Of a DNA stretch of 56,000 nucleotides, positions 46,889 to 55,713 are shown piece after piece. Position numbers and translations under genes: made by a program. The notes beneath the pieces were generated by a model. It was not told the DNA's origin. It saw only the letters and a program-made list of their open reading frames with translations, and searched no databases. Location: positions 1 through 56,000 of the forward strand of contig CACDQT010000002.1 of assembly GCA_902554995.1 (NCBI GenBank), read 5' to 3'. Source of the stretch: an uncultured Pelagibacteraceae bacterium (GTDB lineage: Bacteria > Pseudomonadota > Alphaproteobacteria > Pelagibacterales > Pelagibacteraceae). Each line of letters starts with the position of its first letter. Position 1 is the first letter of the stretch.

Positions 46889-47619
46889 ATTTTCTTTAAA
46901 AATTTATTGAGTTTTTTTTCATACTCTTTCTTTTTTAAAAAATTAATTTTTGAATGCCTATTTTTGTACGAGATTGCGATTCCAACCCTATCTGATTTAG
47001 AAACATTTTTATAGCTTCCATGTATTGTTTCACAGTGATGAACCAAACAATCACCAACTTTAAGATTGGGAAATATTTTTTTAAAGTTATCTTTCCTAAT
47101 CTTCCTAAGCTCAACTTTTTGAGAAGTACCTTTCATTTGAGATGGTTTATGATCAACAACTCCGAGTTTTTGACTTCCTTTTAAATAATAAATACCTCCA
47201 TTCCTCTTGTTTGAGTCACTTAAGGCAATCCAAGCGTTAGCAGCTTTGCTATCTGCGATGTTCCAAAAAAAATTATCTTGATGTGGTGGGCTAGCCATAC
47301 CAGTTTTTGCGGGTTTTAAAAAAAATTCGAAGTTTCTAGCATGAATTTTTTGAAATAATGCCCTTTTTAAAAATTTATGTATTCTTTGATTTTTTGAGAG
47401 ACTTAAAAGTTTTTTTGATTTATGGAATCTTTGAATATTGTGAATAGTATTTATTCTTTGATCTGAAGTAAAATGAAAATATCTTTTATTTTTTGTTTTT
47501 ACCGCTTTCTTTTTTATAATTTCAATTTCTTTAAGTAAACTCTGAACCTCTTTTTTTTTAATTATATTTTTAAGAATAACAAAACCATTTTTGTTAAAAT
47601 AATCTACGTTGTTTTTCAT
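46885..47619 (-). CDS. Phytanoyl-CoA dioxygenase (PhyH)-family protein
   Basis: This protein has about 244 residues from the ATG at 47619 and is a predicted Fe(II)/2-oxoglutarate oxygenase. The iron ligands are HxD in 'PPHQDNFFWN' (H113, D115) and H200 in 'HHCETIHGSYKN', with R211 for 2-oxoglutarate. 'NGFVILKNII' is the family's start. Substrates range from lipids to sugars and small acids. Coupling to an epimerase gene and its place in a polysaccharide island suggest a sugar or glycan substrate, which is inference. Confidence 0.82.
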   Translation of the reverse strand: MKNNVDYFNKNGFVILKNIIKKKEVQSLLKEIEIIKKKAVKTKNKRYFHFTSDQRINTIHNIQRFHKSKKLLSLSKNQRIHKFLKRALFQKIHARNFEFFLKPAKTGMASPPHQDNFFWNIADSKAANAWIALSDSNKRNGGIYYLKGSQKLGVVDHKPSQMKGTSQKVELRKIRKDNFKKIFPNLKVGDCLVHHCETIHGSYKNVSKSDRVGIAISYKNRHSKINFLKKKEYEKKLNKFLKKI

Positions 47620-47750
47620 TTTTTTATTATTTTTTACAAAGAAATTATATATGACATATATACTATGATAACACATCTTAACAATATATTGTTTGCTTGA
47701 ATATTGATAAATTTAGTTTACTTAAATATTATCTTTAAAAAGTAAAATTT

Positions 47751-48899
47751 ATGCCTGGATTTGAAACAATTGATAAACAAGAACTAAAACATTTGAAAAA
47801 AATTTTTCAAAATGGTGGTGGAGTATTATTTAGACATGGTTTTGAAAAAATTAGGGGTAGATCTTTTCAAGTAGAGGAATTTGAAAAAAAATTTGCTAAA
47901 AGATTTAAAAGTAAATATGCCCTTGCAGTAAGCTCTGGAACTGCAGCTTTAAGAGTGGCATTAGCCTCTTTGGGAATAGGCAAAAATGATGAAGTTATAA
48001 CACAATCATTTACTTTTGTTGCAACAGTTGAGGCTATAGTTGAGTCTGGTGCTAAACCAGTTTGTACTGAAATAGATGATACTTTGAATATGTGTCCTAA
48101 CGACCTATTAAAAAAAATTTCAAAAAAAACAAAAGCAATCATACTAGTTCATATGCTCGGGTCTCCTGGAAATATCAGTGAAGTAAAAAAAATTTGTAAA
48201 AGAAAAAATATATATTTAATTGAAGATACCGCTTGGGGTATCGGAGGTATGTATAAAAAAAAATTTCTCGGAACTATAGGCGATATCGGAACATTTAGTT
48301 TTGATTTTGCGAAAACAATAACAACTGGAGAAGGCGGAATGTTATTGTTTAAAAAAAAACAACATTTTTTAAAAGCAAAAGCTTGGCACGACCATGGTCA
48401 TGAAAATAACCCAAAAGTTCCGAGATGGGAAGACACAAGACAATCGAGTGGATTTAATTACAGAATGACAGAATTACAAGGTGCTGTTGGAATTTCACAA
48501 TTAAAAAAATTCAATAATATTTTCAACAAACACAAAAAAAATAAAAATATCATTTTAAAAAAAATCAAAAAGTTTAAAGAAATTCGAATTAGAGACTTAC
48601 CAAATAACTCTATCGACGCTGCAGAAGCTCTTATTTTTTCACTAAAAAATCAAAACTTAGCTAGAAGATTTAGAAAAATATTTTTTGATAAAGGATATTC
48701 AACAAAAATATTACCAGAAGCATTAGACTGGCATTTCGCTGGAAAATGGACACATATTAAAGAGCTGAATTTAAAAAAAAGTAATTCATACAAAAAATCT
48801 TTGAAAAAGATAAACAAATATGTTTCGTTGCAAATTTTTTATAAAATGAAAGATGATTATCCAAAAAAAATCGAGTCAACATTACGACAAATTTTATGA
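47751..48899 (+). CDS. DegT/DnrJ/EryC1/StrS-family sugar aminotransferase
   Basis: This 382-residue PLP enzyme transfers an amino group onto a keto-sugar nucleotide. The catalytic lysine lies in '[17 protein letters not shown]' near residue 188. '[21 protein letters not shown]' (two parts) and '[10 protein letters not shown]' hold PLP contacts. '[18 protein letters not shown]' is the family's C-terminal signature. It heads a compact operon, and the next gene overlaps its stop by four bases. Confidence 0.92.
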   Translation: MPGFETIDKQELKHLKKIFQNGGGVLFRHGFEKIRGRSFQVEEFEKKFAKRFKSKYALAVSSGTAALRVALASLGIGKNDEVITQSFTFVATVEAIVESGAKPVCTEIDDTLNMCPNDLLKKISKKTKAIILVHMLGSPGNISEVKKICKRKNIYLIEDTAWGIGGMYKKKFLGTIGDIGTFSFDFAKTITTGEGGMLLFKKKQHFLKAKAWHDHGHENNPKVPRWEDTRQSSGFNYRMTELQGAVGISQLKKFNNIFNKHKKNKNIILKKIKKFKEIRIRDLPNNSIDAAEALIFSLKNQNLARRFRKIFFDKGYSTKILPEALDWHFAGKWTHIKELNLKKSNSYKKSLKKINKYVSLQIFYKMKDDYPKKIESTLRQIL

Positions 48900-49510
48900 A
48901 CTATGAAATTTCAGTAATAATTCCAACGTTTAATCGGGAAAAATATATTGGTAGATGTATGAGATCTTTAATCACTCAAAGTATAGGCACAGACAACTTT
49001 GAGATAATTATAATTGATGATGGCAGTACAGATGATACTAAGAAAATTTTGAATGCATTTAAAAATGAAATTAAAATTCTCAGTAATCGAAAAAATTTAG
49101 GTTTACCGGCATCTTTAAATAAAGGTATTAAAGAATCTACTGGAAAATATGTTGTAAGAGTTGACTCAGATGATTATGTAAATAAAGATTTTTTAAAAAT
49201 ACTTCACCTTTTTATATCTAACAATAGCGATTTTTCTGCTGTAGCTTGCGATTACTACCTAGTTGATGATGATGAAAATTTTGTTGAGAGAATAAATTGT
49301 GAGGAAAAACCTATTGGATGTGGAATTATTTTTGAAAAAAAAGATTTAATATCTATAGGTTTGTACAATGAGAAATTTTTAATAAATGAGGAAAAAGAGT
49401 TAAGAGAAAGATTTGAAAAAAAATTTTCAATTCAAAGGGTTCCCCTTCCATTATACAGATATCGAAAACATAATGAAAATATGACAAATGAAATAAATAA
49501 AAATGAATAA
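48896..49510 (+). CDS. Family 2 glycosyltransferase (short)
   Basis: This 204-residue GT-A-fold transferase starts '[20 protein letters not shown]' and contains '[11 protein letters not shown]' and the metal-binding '[14 protein letters not shown]'. The C-terminus '[15 protein letters not shown]' is typical of short members. It is smaller than most GT2 proteins but complete at both ends. It overlaps its neighbours by four and eight bases, so the operon is tightly coupled. Confidence 0.9.
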   Translation: MNYEISVIIPTFNREKYIGRCMRSLITQSIGTDNFEIIIIDDGSTDDTKKILNAFKNEIKILSNRKNLGLPASLNKGIKESTGKYVVRVDSDDYVNKDFLKILHLFISNNSDFSAVACDYYLVDDDENFVERINCEEKPIGCGIIFEKKDLISIGLYNEKFLINEEKELRERFEKKFSIQRVPLPLYRYRKHNENMTNEINKNE

Positions 49511-50558
49511 AATAAAACTTGGTACTAAGCTTATAAGTAGAAATTCATTACCATACATAATTGCAGAAATCGGTGTAAATCATGAATGCTCACTTAAGAA
49601 AGCAAAAAAATTAATTTTTAATGCAAAAAAAGGTGGTGCTGATGCTGCAAAATTTCAGACTTACAAGGCCGATTTAATTACTAGCAAATATGCAAAAAGT
49701 TATTGGGACGTAAAAGAGGAAAAAACAAAAAATCAATTTGAATTATTTAAAAAGTATGATCATTTTAATGATAAGCACTACAAAGAATTATTCAAATATT
49801 GTAAAAAGATAAAGATAGAATTTCTATCTACCCCGTTTGATGACGCAGCAGTAGATATGTTAAACCCCATGGTAAGATTCTTTAAAATTTCTTCATCTGA
49901 TATTACAAATTTTCCATTACTCAAAAAGATAGCATCAAAAAGGAAGCCAGTTATTTTGTCTACTGGGGCATCTTCATTAAATGAAATAAAAAAAAGCGTA
50001 AAATTTATTGAAAAAAACGGGTGCAAAAAAATTATTATTATGCACTGTATTTTAAATTATCCTACTTCAGATAAGAATGCCAATTTAAATATGATTACTT
50101 CTTTAATAAAACATTTTCCAAAAAATTTGATAGGATATTCTGATCATACATTACCAAACAAAAATATGAGCAATATTACTACCTCATTTATTTTAGGAGC
50201 GAGAATTATTGAGAAACATTTTACTTTAAACAAAAAATTAAAAGGAAATGACCATTACCACTCAATGGATATTAATGATTTAAAAAAGTTAAAATCTAGC
50301 ATAAAGGATATTCACATTTCTATAGGAAAAAAAGAAAAAAATTTTTTAAATTCGGAGATTAATTCAAGAAAGTTTGCTAGGAGAAGTGTGATTGCACGAA
50401 AATTAATTAAAAAGGATCAAATTATTACAAAGAATGACTTGATCTGCAAAAGACCAGGAACGGGTATTGAACCTGAAAAAATTAATGATGTAATAGGTAA
50501 ACGCGCTAAGAAAAATTTAAAAGAAGATTATATTATCAAATTAAGAGATATAAGTTAA
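49503..50558 (+). CDS. NeuB-type nonulosonic acid synthase
   Basis: This 351-residue protein condenses phosphoenolpyruvate with an amino-hexose to a nine-carbon 2-keto acid (sialic, legionaminic or pseudaminic-like). The TIM-barrel part has '[20 protein letters not shown]' (two parts), '[17 protein letters not shown]' and 'GYSDHT'. The C-terminal SAF/antifreeze domain has '[20 protein letters not shown]' and ends '[14 protein letters not shown]'. Which nonulosonate is made cannot be told from this alone. Confidence 0.92.
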   Translation: MNKIKLGTKLISRNSLPYIIAEIGVNHECSLKKAKKLIFNAKKGGADAAKFQTYKADLITSKYAKSYWDVKEEKTKNQFELFKKYDHFNDKHYKELFKYCKKIKIEFLSTPFDDAAVDMLNPMVRFFKISSSDITNFPLLKKIASKRKPVILSTGASSLNEIKKSVKFIEKNGCKKIIIMHCILNYPTSDKNANLNMITSLIKHFPKNLIGYSDHTLPNKNMSNITTSFILGARIIEKHFTLNKKLKGNDHYHSMDINDLKKLKSSIKDIHISIGKKEKNFLNSEINSRKFARRSVIARKLIKKDQIITKNDLICKRPGTGIEPEKINDVIGKRAKKNLKEDYIIKLRDIS

Positions 50559-50587
50559 ATTTCCAAAACAATCTTACAATTTTTAAC

Positions 50588-51283
50588 ATGAAAAAAAAAA
50601 ACATTGCTATTATCCAAGCCCGAATGAATTCCTCAAGATTACCTCGTAAAATGTTTAAAAAAATTGGAAAATATACAATTATAGAATGGGTTATTAAAAG
50701 ATTAAAAAAGGTCAAATCCATTGATAAAATAATATTAGCTACAAGTAAAAAAAAGATTGATAAAAAATTAAAAACAATTTCTAAAAAATTAAATATCGAT
50801 TATTTTACTGGTAGCGAAAAGGATGTCTTAGGAAGATTCGTGGCTACTATTAAAGGTATCAAGGAAGCAAATATAATTAGGATATGTGCTGATAATCCAT
50901 TTATTGATCCCTCGGAAATAAAAAAATTAATAACTTTTTACAAAAAAAAAAACTACGATTATGTGTGTAATCGTCAAGTTTTTAGCAAAATTTATGCTGA
51001 TGGTTTTGGTGCAGAAATATTTTCTATAAATTTACTTAGAAAGTTGAATAAGTTAGTTAAAAACAAAAATTTAAGGGAGCATGTAACTTTATATTTATGG
51101 AAAAATAAAAAAAAATTTAAAATCCATTCTTTAAAATCAAATAAATTTTTAGCTTATCCACATTTGAAATTTGACGTAGACACTAAAGAAGATTTGAATT
51201 TTTTAAAAAAAATTGCTCAATATAAAATAGGGTTAAATACTTCAGCTAAAAATATAATTAAAATTGCAAAAAAATTAAATTAA
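50588..51283 (+). CDS. SpsF-type cytidylyltransferase-like protein
   Basis: This 231-residue protein of the COG1861/CMP-KDO-synthetase fold has 'IAIIQARMNSSRLPRKMFKK' (about 6-25), the nucleotide-binding start. 'YFTGSEKDVLGRF' and 'IIRICADNPFIDPSEIKKL' follow. Such proteins next to NeuB are thought to activate the nonulosonate as a CMP-sugar, though SpsF-type activity is less proven than NeuA. It follows neuB by 29 bases. Confidence 0.85.
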   Translation: MKKKNIAIIQARMNSSRLPRKMFKKIGKYTIIEWVIKRLKKVKSIDKIILATSKKKIDKKLKTISKKLNIDYFTGSEKDVLGRFVATIKGIKEANIIRICADNPFIDPSEIKKLITFYKKKNYDYVCNRQVFSKIYADGFGAEIFSINLLRKLNKLVKNKNLREHVTLYLWKNKKKFKIHSLKSNKFLAYPHLKFDVDTKEDLNFLKKIAQYKIGLNTSAKNIIKIAKKLN

Positions 51284-51308
51284 TTTTTTTATTATTCCCA
51301 AACTCGTA

Positions 51309-52595
51309 CTAATATATTAGGCCGTATTTTTTAAGGTTTTTGTAGATTATTTTAACCTTTTTTATGTCAACTTTTATCAATAAACTAATTTTTTCTAAAC
51401 TATTATTACCATCAGAATATTGAATAAAATCTAAAAAATTTTTTGCTTTTATGTTTTTATTATCAGCTCGCGATAAAGTTGGATAAAGTTTTCTTTTTGT
51501 CAAAAATGGTTCACACAATATTTTACTTTTAGGAAATTTTTTTTTGTTGATAATTTCTATAGCTTTCTTAACGACATTATATCCTCCAAGCAACCCATTC
51601 TTAGTCACTAAATTAAAATTATCTAGAGATGTATGGTATTCTTTATATTCACCATATTTTGTTCTACTAACAGATGTTATTTTCAAATCTACACCATATG
51701 AATTAAATTGTCTCTCATCACTACCTCTCTCTAGAAATGAAAATTCAGTAGTCTTTTTTATTTTTAGTTTTTTATATGCTAATAGTAATGCCTCATCAGA
51801 TGGTGAGTTCTTATATTTAGATAGAATATAGGAATGATTTTTTTCGTCACCGATACACGAAATATTAAATCCACATAAAACTTTTTTTTTTAGTTCTTTT
51901 AAATTTTTCGATATGTATGCAATTGATCCAATTGTTTCTGGTATAAATAGAAATCTTATTGAATAGTAATTATTTAACTTTTTAAAATAAGACATTAAAC
52001 ACATACTTACTATAGGACCTGAAAGTTCATTATTTGCCATAGATGGATGACAAATATAAGTTGACACTAAAATCTCTTTATCAACTTTTCCTTTTATAAA
52101 AAATTCTCCATAATTTAATACGCCGTTCTTATTGAATTTTGAATTGATTAAAATTTTGAATTTATCAAAAGGTTTATATTTCTTTATTAATCTTTTTCTA
52201 AAATTTTCAGAAACACAAAAGCCCCAATTTTTTTTATAATATGAAGTCACATACGGTATTGCTTCTGGATAATTTTTTAATGAATGCAATTTTTTAAGCA
52301 ATTTATCTCTTTTTAAAATTTTTTTTGTGTTTTCAGAATACCCAATTAAATGCAAATTATTTTTTTTAAAATCAACAATCTTTTTATCTTGCTTGTCTAG
52401 AATGAAAGCATCTTCCACATTCCACTCTGGTGGTATTTTCCAATCAAATACTTTTGATCCAGATTTTATACTTTTAATTTTAAAATTTTTAAAATTTTTT
52501 GAAATCATTTTTAACGTTTTAAGAGTACCTTTTCCCGTAATACTTCTATTCAATGGAAATAGTTCTTTTCCGAGATTATAAAATTTATTGATCAT
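51309..52595 (-). CDS. DUF4910 aminopeptidase-like protein with C-terminal winged helix
   Basis: This protein has about 428 residues from the ATG at 52595. It begins 'LFPLNRSITGKGTLKTL', then 'WKIPPEWNVEDAFI', diagnostic of the DUF4910/DUF2172 family related to M28 zinc peptidases. Possible metal or catalytic residues appear in 'STYICHPSMANNELSGP', 'FIPETIGSIAYI' and 'YHTSLDN'. The last ~80 residues resemble the family's winged-helix tail. Members often sit in polysaccharide loci, and the substrate is unknown. It is transcribed opposite to the nonulosonate genes and is divergent from the LA_1612-like gene. Confidence 0.85.
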   Translation of the reverse strand: MINKFYNLGKELFPLNRSITGKGTLKTLKMISKNFKNFKIKSIKSGSKVFDWKIPPEWNVEDAFILDKQDKKIVDFKKNNLHLIGYSENTKKILKRDKLLKKLHSLKNYPEAIPYVTSYYKKNWGFCVSENFRKRLIKKYKPFDKFKILINSKFNKNGVLNYGEFFIKGKVDKEILVSTYICHPSMANNELSGPIVSMCLMSYFKKLNNYYSIRFLFIPETIGSIAYISKNLKELKKKVLCGFNISCIGDEKNHSYILSKYKNSPSDEALLLAYKKLKIKKTTEFSFLERGSDERQFNSYGVDLKITSVSRTKYGEYKEYHTSLDNFNLVTKNGLLGGYNVVKKAIEIINKKKFPKSKILCEPFLTKRKLYPTLSRADNKNIKAKNFLDFIQYSDGNNSLEKISLLIKVDIKKVKIIYKNLKKYGLIY

Positions 52596-52615
52596 CAATA
52601 ATTGCAACTTATTTT

Positions 52616-52643
52616 ATTTTTTTTAATTTTTTTAATTTTTTTA
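52616..52643. repeat. Phased T-tract repeat in the divergent gap
   Basis: Three runs of seven or eight T, separated by AA, repeat with a period of about nine bases between the DUF4910 and LA_1612-like genes. Such spacing is close to the helical repeat and may bend DNA. The 52596-52737 gap holds no other gene. Confidence 0.5.
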
Positions 52644-52680
52644 AATATAAATTGAAATTAATTTATTCAAAATTATAAAC

Positions 52681-52707
52681 ATGACAATGTAAATTTTGTA
52701 ATATAAT
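52681..52707 (+). promoter_or_regulatory. Possible sigma-70 promoter of the LA_1612-like gene
   Basis: A perfect TATAAT (52702-52707) lies 31 bases before the ATG, with ATGACA (52681-52686) upstream at a short 15-base spacing. The region is so AT-rich that chance matches are common. Confidence 0.35.
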
Positions 52708-52737
52708 TATTATATATCTATATATACAAAACTAAAA

Positions 52738-53898
52738 ATGAATATCGAGAAACTATTTATTTACTTTAAAAAATTTTTGAAAGCTAAATGGTCAATACTT
52801 CCTCCAAAAAAAGTGGATATAATTTTATTCGATGGAATTTTTAATCCATTTACTAAATTTTTAAAAAAAAAAAGCTACTCTATATTTTATAATAGAAATG
52901 AGAATTTCAATCTATTTGTTTTATTAATCTGTGCCTTGAAATTTGATATTTCAAAAAAACAATATATAAAAACTTATTTTAAATATTCCGAACCAAAAAT
53001 AGTTTTAACTGCTATCGATAATTCACACACATTTCTTGAAATAAAAGATTATATTGATTCAAAAATAAAAACAATTTCAATTCAAAATGCACACCGGACT
53101 TATTGGGGTGATCTTCTTGATTTAGAAAATAAATTTAAATTAAGAAAAAAAAAATTTAAAGTAGATATAATGTTTGTGTTTAACAAAGAAATAAAAAAGA
53201 TTTACAACAAATTTATTGATGGAAAAAAAATTATAATCGGGGCTTACACAAATAATGATCGAAAGAAAATTAAATATAATTTGAAAAAAGAGGTCATTTT
53301 TATATCAACACATAAACCTTTTGAAGTTCCAGATTATTATGAGGGAAAAATATCTAATTTCGATTTTTATAAAAACGACAAGCAAGTTTTAGAAGCATTA
53401 CTAAGATTATGTAAAAAAAATAAACTTAAACTTAATATTCTAGGAAGAATGAAACCTAAAACAGAATTTGAACAATATAAAAAAGAGTATGATTATTTTA
53501 AAAAAATTTTAGGAGATAATTTTAAGTTAATTAAAAATAAAGATGGAAATAATAATTATTATATATTAGATAAGTTTAAATATACTGTAACAATTGACTC
53601 TACTTTGGGAATTGAAAACTTATCTAGGGGTGGTAGAACTATTTTTATTGGAAGTAGGCCTTTAAAATTCCCTGCTAATACAAGAGCCTATGGAAATATG
53701 GTAGGTTTTAACCTTAATGGTAAATATTGGTGTCATTTTTATCCTCAAAGAAATGTTACTAAAGTTTTTAATAATTTAATAAAAAAAAATAATTTATTTT
53801 GGAATGAATGTATAAAAAAAAATAGAAAATCACTTATATATTACGATCCTGAAAACATAATTTTTAATAAAGAATTAAACAAACATTTAAAATTTTAA
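52738..53898 (+). CDS. LA_1612-like surface carbohydrate biosynthesis protein
   Basis: This 386-residue protein has no membrane helix. Its layout, 'VDIILFDGIFNPFTKFL' near the N-terminus, 'ISIQNAHRTYWGDL' in the middle, and 'YTVTIDSTLGIENLSRGGRTI' (two parts) near the C-terminus, resembles the LA_1612 family of O-antigen proteins from Leptospira. The GT-B-like late block 'DSTLGIENLSRG' suggests a sugar transferase using a nucleotide donor. The family name is recalled by pattern, and the activity is inferred. Confidence 0.6.
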   Translation: MNIEKLFIYFKKFLKAKWSILPPKKVDIILFDGIFNPFTKFLKKKSYSIFYNRNENFNLFVLLICALKFDISKKQYIKTYFKYSEPKIVLTAIDNSHTFLEIKDYIDSKIKTISIQNAHRTYWGDLLDLENKFKLRKKKFKVDIMFVFNKEIKKIYNKFIDGKKIIIGAYTNNDRKKIKYNLKKEVIFISTHKPFEVPDYYEGKISNFDFYKNDKQVLEALLRLCKKNKLKLNILGRMKPKTEFEQYKKEYDYFKKILGDNFKLIKNKDGNNNYYILDKFKYTVTIDSTLGIENLSRGGRTIFIGSRPLKFPANTRAYGNMVGFNLNGKYWCHFYPQRNVTKVFNNLIKKNNLFWNECIKKNRKSLIYYDPENIIFNKELNKHLKF

Positions 53899-53946
53899 GC
53901 TTATTTAAAAAATTTATTAAATGAAAGTAATACTAAGAAATATTTA

Positions 53947-55671
53947 ATGCGAAAACTTTATCTTACAAACTTAAATTATAAAAAAAAAGAGGAAAATAAA
54001 GATATTCTCTTTCTAGGAGATTGGGTAAAAGATGACAATCTTTTTGAAAAAGAATTTAATTTTCAATCGAATAATATTTTTAATTCTAATATTTTTAATA
54101 AAGAAAAGATATTTCAGATTTACAAATCAAATGAAAGATTTAAAATCAAAGTTTTTGATGCTTTAGTAAAGCAAGTAAATAAATCTCACAATTTAAATTA
54201 CGATAATAATTTTTGGAAAATCATTCTAGAACCTTGGTATACACATTTTTTTGAGTCAGTTTTATTTAGATATCAAATAATTGAAAAATTATTAGAACAC
54301 GATGAAAATTTATCATCTGAATTTTTAAATTTCTTAAATGAACCTCAACATTTTGATTATAATCATTTTATCATAGATGTGAGTTATGATGATTTCTATA
54401 ATCAATATTTATTTCAAAAATTAATTATTTTTCTAGATAAAAAAAAAAAAATTGAGATCAATTATACTAAGGATCATAAATTTTTATTCAAACCAAAAAA
54501 AATTTTGGCAAAAAAAAAATTTCTAGATTTTTTAAATCTCAAAATTTTAAGTAAAAAAAAATATTATATTGACTTAAATATTGGAATTAAAAATTATGTT
54601 CTTTTAAATATTTTTCTCAAGCAATTACCATATAAAGATAAAATTTCATTCTCAGAAAATAATAACAATATTCTATTTAACAGTATGTCGCCACAAGATA
54701 GTAATCTTAGAAGAGAAATTAATATTGGAGTCAAACCAGAGTCTAATTTTGAGACTTTTTTCATAGAATTAATAAATTCGCAAGTTCCAGTTACTTTTTT
54801 AGAGGATTATAAAAAGATTCAAAATTATATTAAAAGATATTTAGATTTTTCTCCAAAAAAAATAATTAGTGACGTAAAATATGCTAGTAATACAATTTTT
54901 AAATTTTGGTTGGCGAATTCTTATATTAAAGGGTCGAAAATAATTACAACTGATCATGGAGGTTATTACGGAGTAACAACTGCCAATGAAGAAGTAAGAT
55001 CAATATCAAACAAAATATTTATATATTCAAAAAAAAATGATAATAATAAAATTCACGTACCCATACTTCATAAATTTAATAAAAGAGAAAAAATATTATC
55101 TAAACTTCTTGTTATAACTCATGGAGTTTGTAAATACCCTCATTATGTAACAACCTACCCAGTATCTGGTCAAGCATTAGATCAAATTGAATTAATTAAA
55201 AAGTTTTATGACTCCATACCAGAAAAAATACACCCCGATTTTTATATAAGACCATATCAAGGAGAAGGATGGAATTTCAATAAGAGGTATAAAAATATTT
55301 TTGATTCGGACAAAATATTGATTGAAAAAAAAAGATATGAGAATATTTTTAAAATCTCTAAATTAATAATTTCGACTTATCCAAAAACTGCTTTTTATGA
55401 ATCTTTTTTATCAGGCCCATCTATTTTATTGACGAATCTAAGTCATTTTAAAATAAGTAAAGATTTTGATGAACTACATAAAGTATTAAAAAAAAATAAA
55501 ATGTTATTTGAAGATAGTTTTGAAGCATCAAATTTCGTATCAAGTATATGGGATAATGTAAATGACTGGTGGAGTTCTAGATCAACACAAGAAGCTTTAA
55601 AAATTTTTAGATATTATTTAGGTTATGAAAAAAAAAATAAAATAAAAACTTGGGCAAATTTGATAAAATAA
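53947..55671 (+). CDS. LIC12162-like transferase (putative O-antigen protein)
   Basis: This 574-residue cytoplasmic protein begins 'LYLTNLNYKKKEENKDILFLGDW', read in two parts. The 'FLGDW' turn, 'WKIILEPWYTHFFES' and the late 'ITTDHGGYYGVTTANEE' and 'LIISTYPKTAFYESFLSGPS' blocks match the LIC12162 transferase family of Leptospira O-antigen loci. The late block looks like a GT-B nucleotide-sugar site. It follows the LA_1612-like gene by 48 bases on the same strand, so the two may act together. Confidence 0.7.
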   Translation: MRKLYLTNLNYKKKEENKDILFLGDWVKDDNLFEKEFNFQSNNIFNSNIFNKEKIFQIYKSNERFKIKVFDALVKQVNKSHNLNYDNNFWKIILEPWYTHFFESVLFRYQIIEKLLEHDENLSSEFLNFLNEPQHFDYNHFIIDVSYDDFYNQYLFQKLIIFLDKKKKIEINYTKDHKFLFKPKKILAKKKFLDFLNLKILSKKKYYIDLNIGIKNYVLLNIFLKQLPYKDKISFSENNNNILFNSMSPQDSNLRREINIGVKPESNFETFFIELINSQVPVTFLEDYKKIQNYIKRYLDFSPKKIISDVKYASNTIFKFWLANSYIKGSKIITTDHGGYYGVTTANEEVRSISNKIFIYSKKNDNNKIHVPILHKFNKREKILSKLLVITHGVCKYPHYVTTYPVSGQALDQIELIKKFYDSIPEKIHPDFYIRPYQGEGWNFNKRYKNIFDSDKILIEKKRYENIFKISKLIISTYPKTAFYESFLSGPSILLTNLSHFKISKDFDELHKVLKKNKMLFEDSFEASNFVSSIWDNVNDWWSSRSTQEALKIFRYYLGYEKKNKIKTWANLIK

Positions 55672-55713
55672 TGATTTAGTTTTGCTAAAATTTAATAAAG
55701 ATATTTTTTTTAA

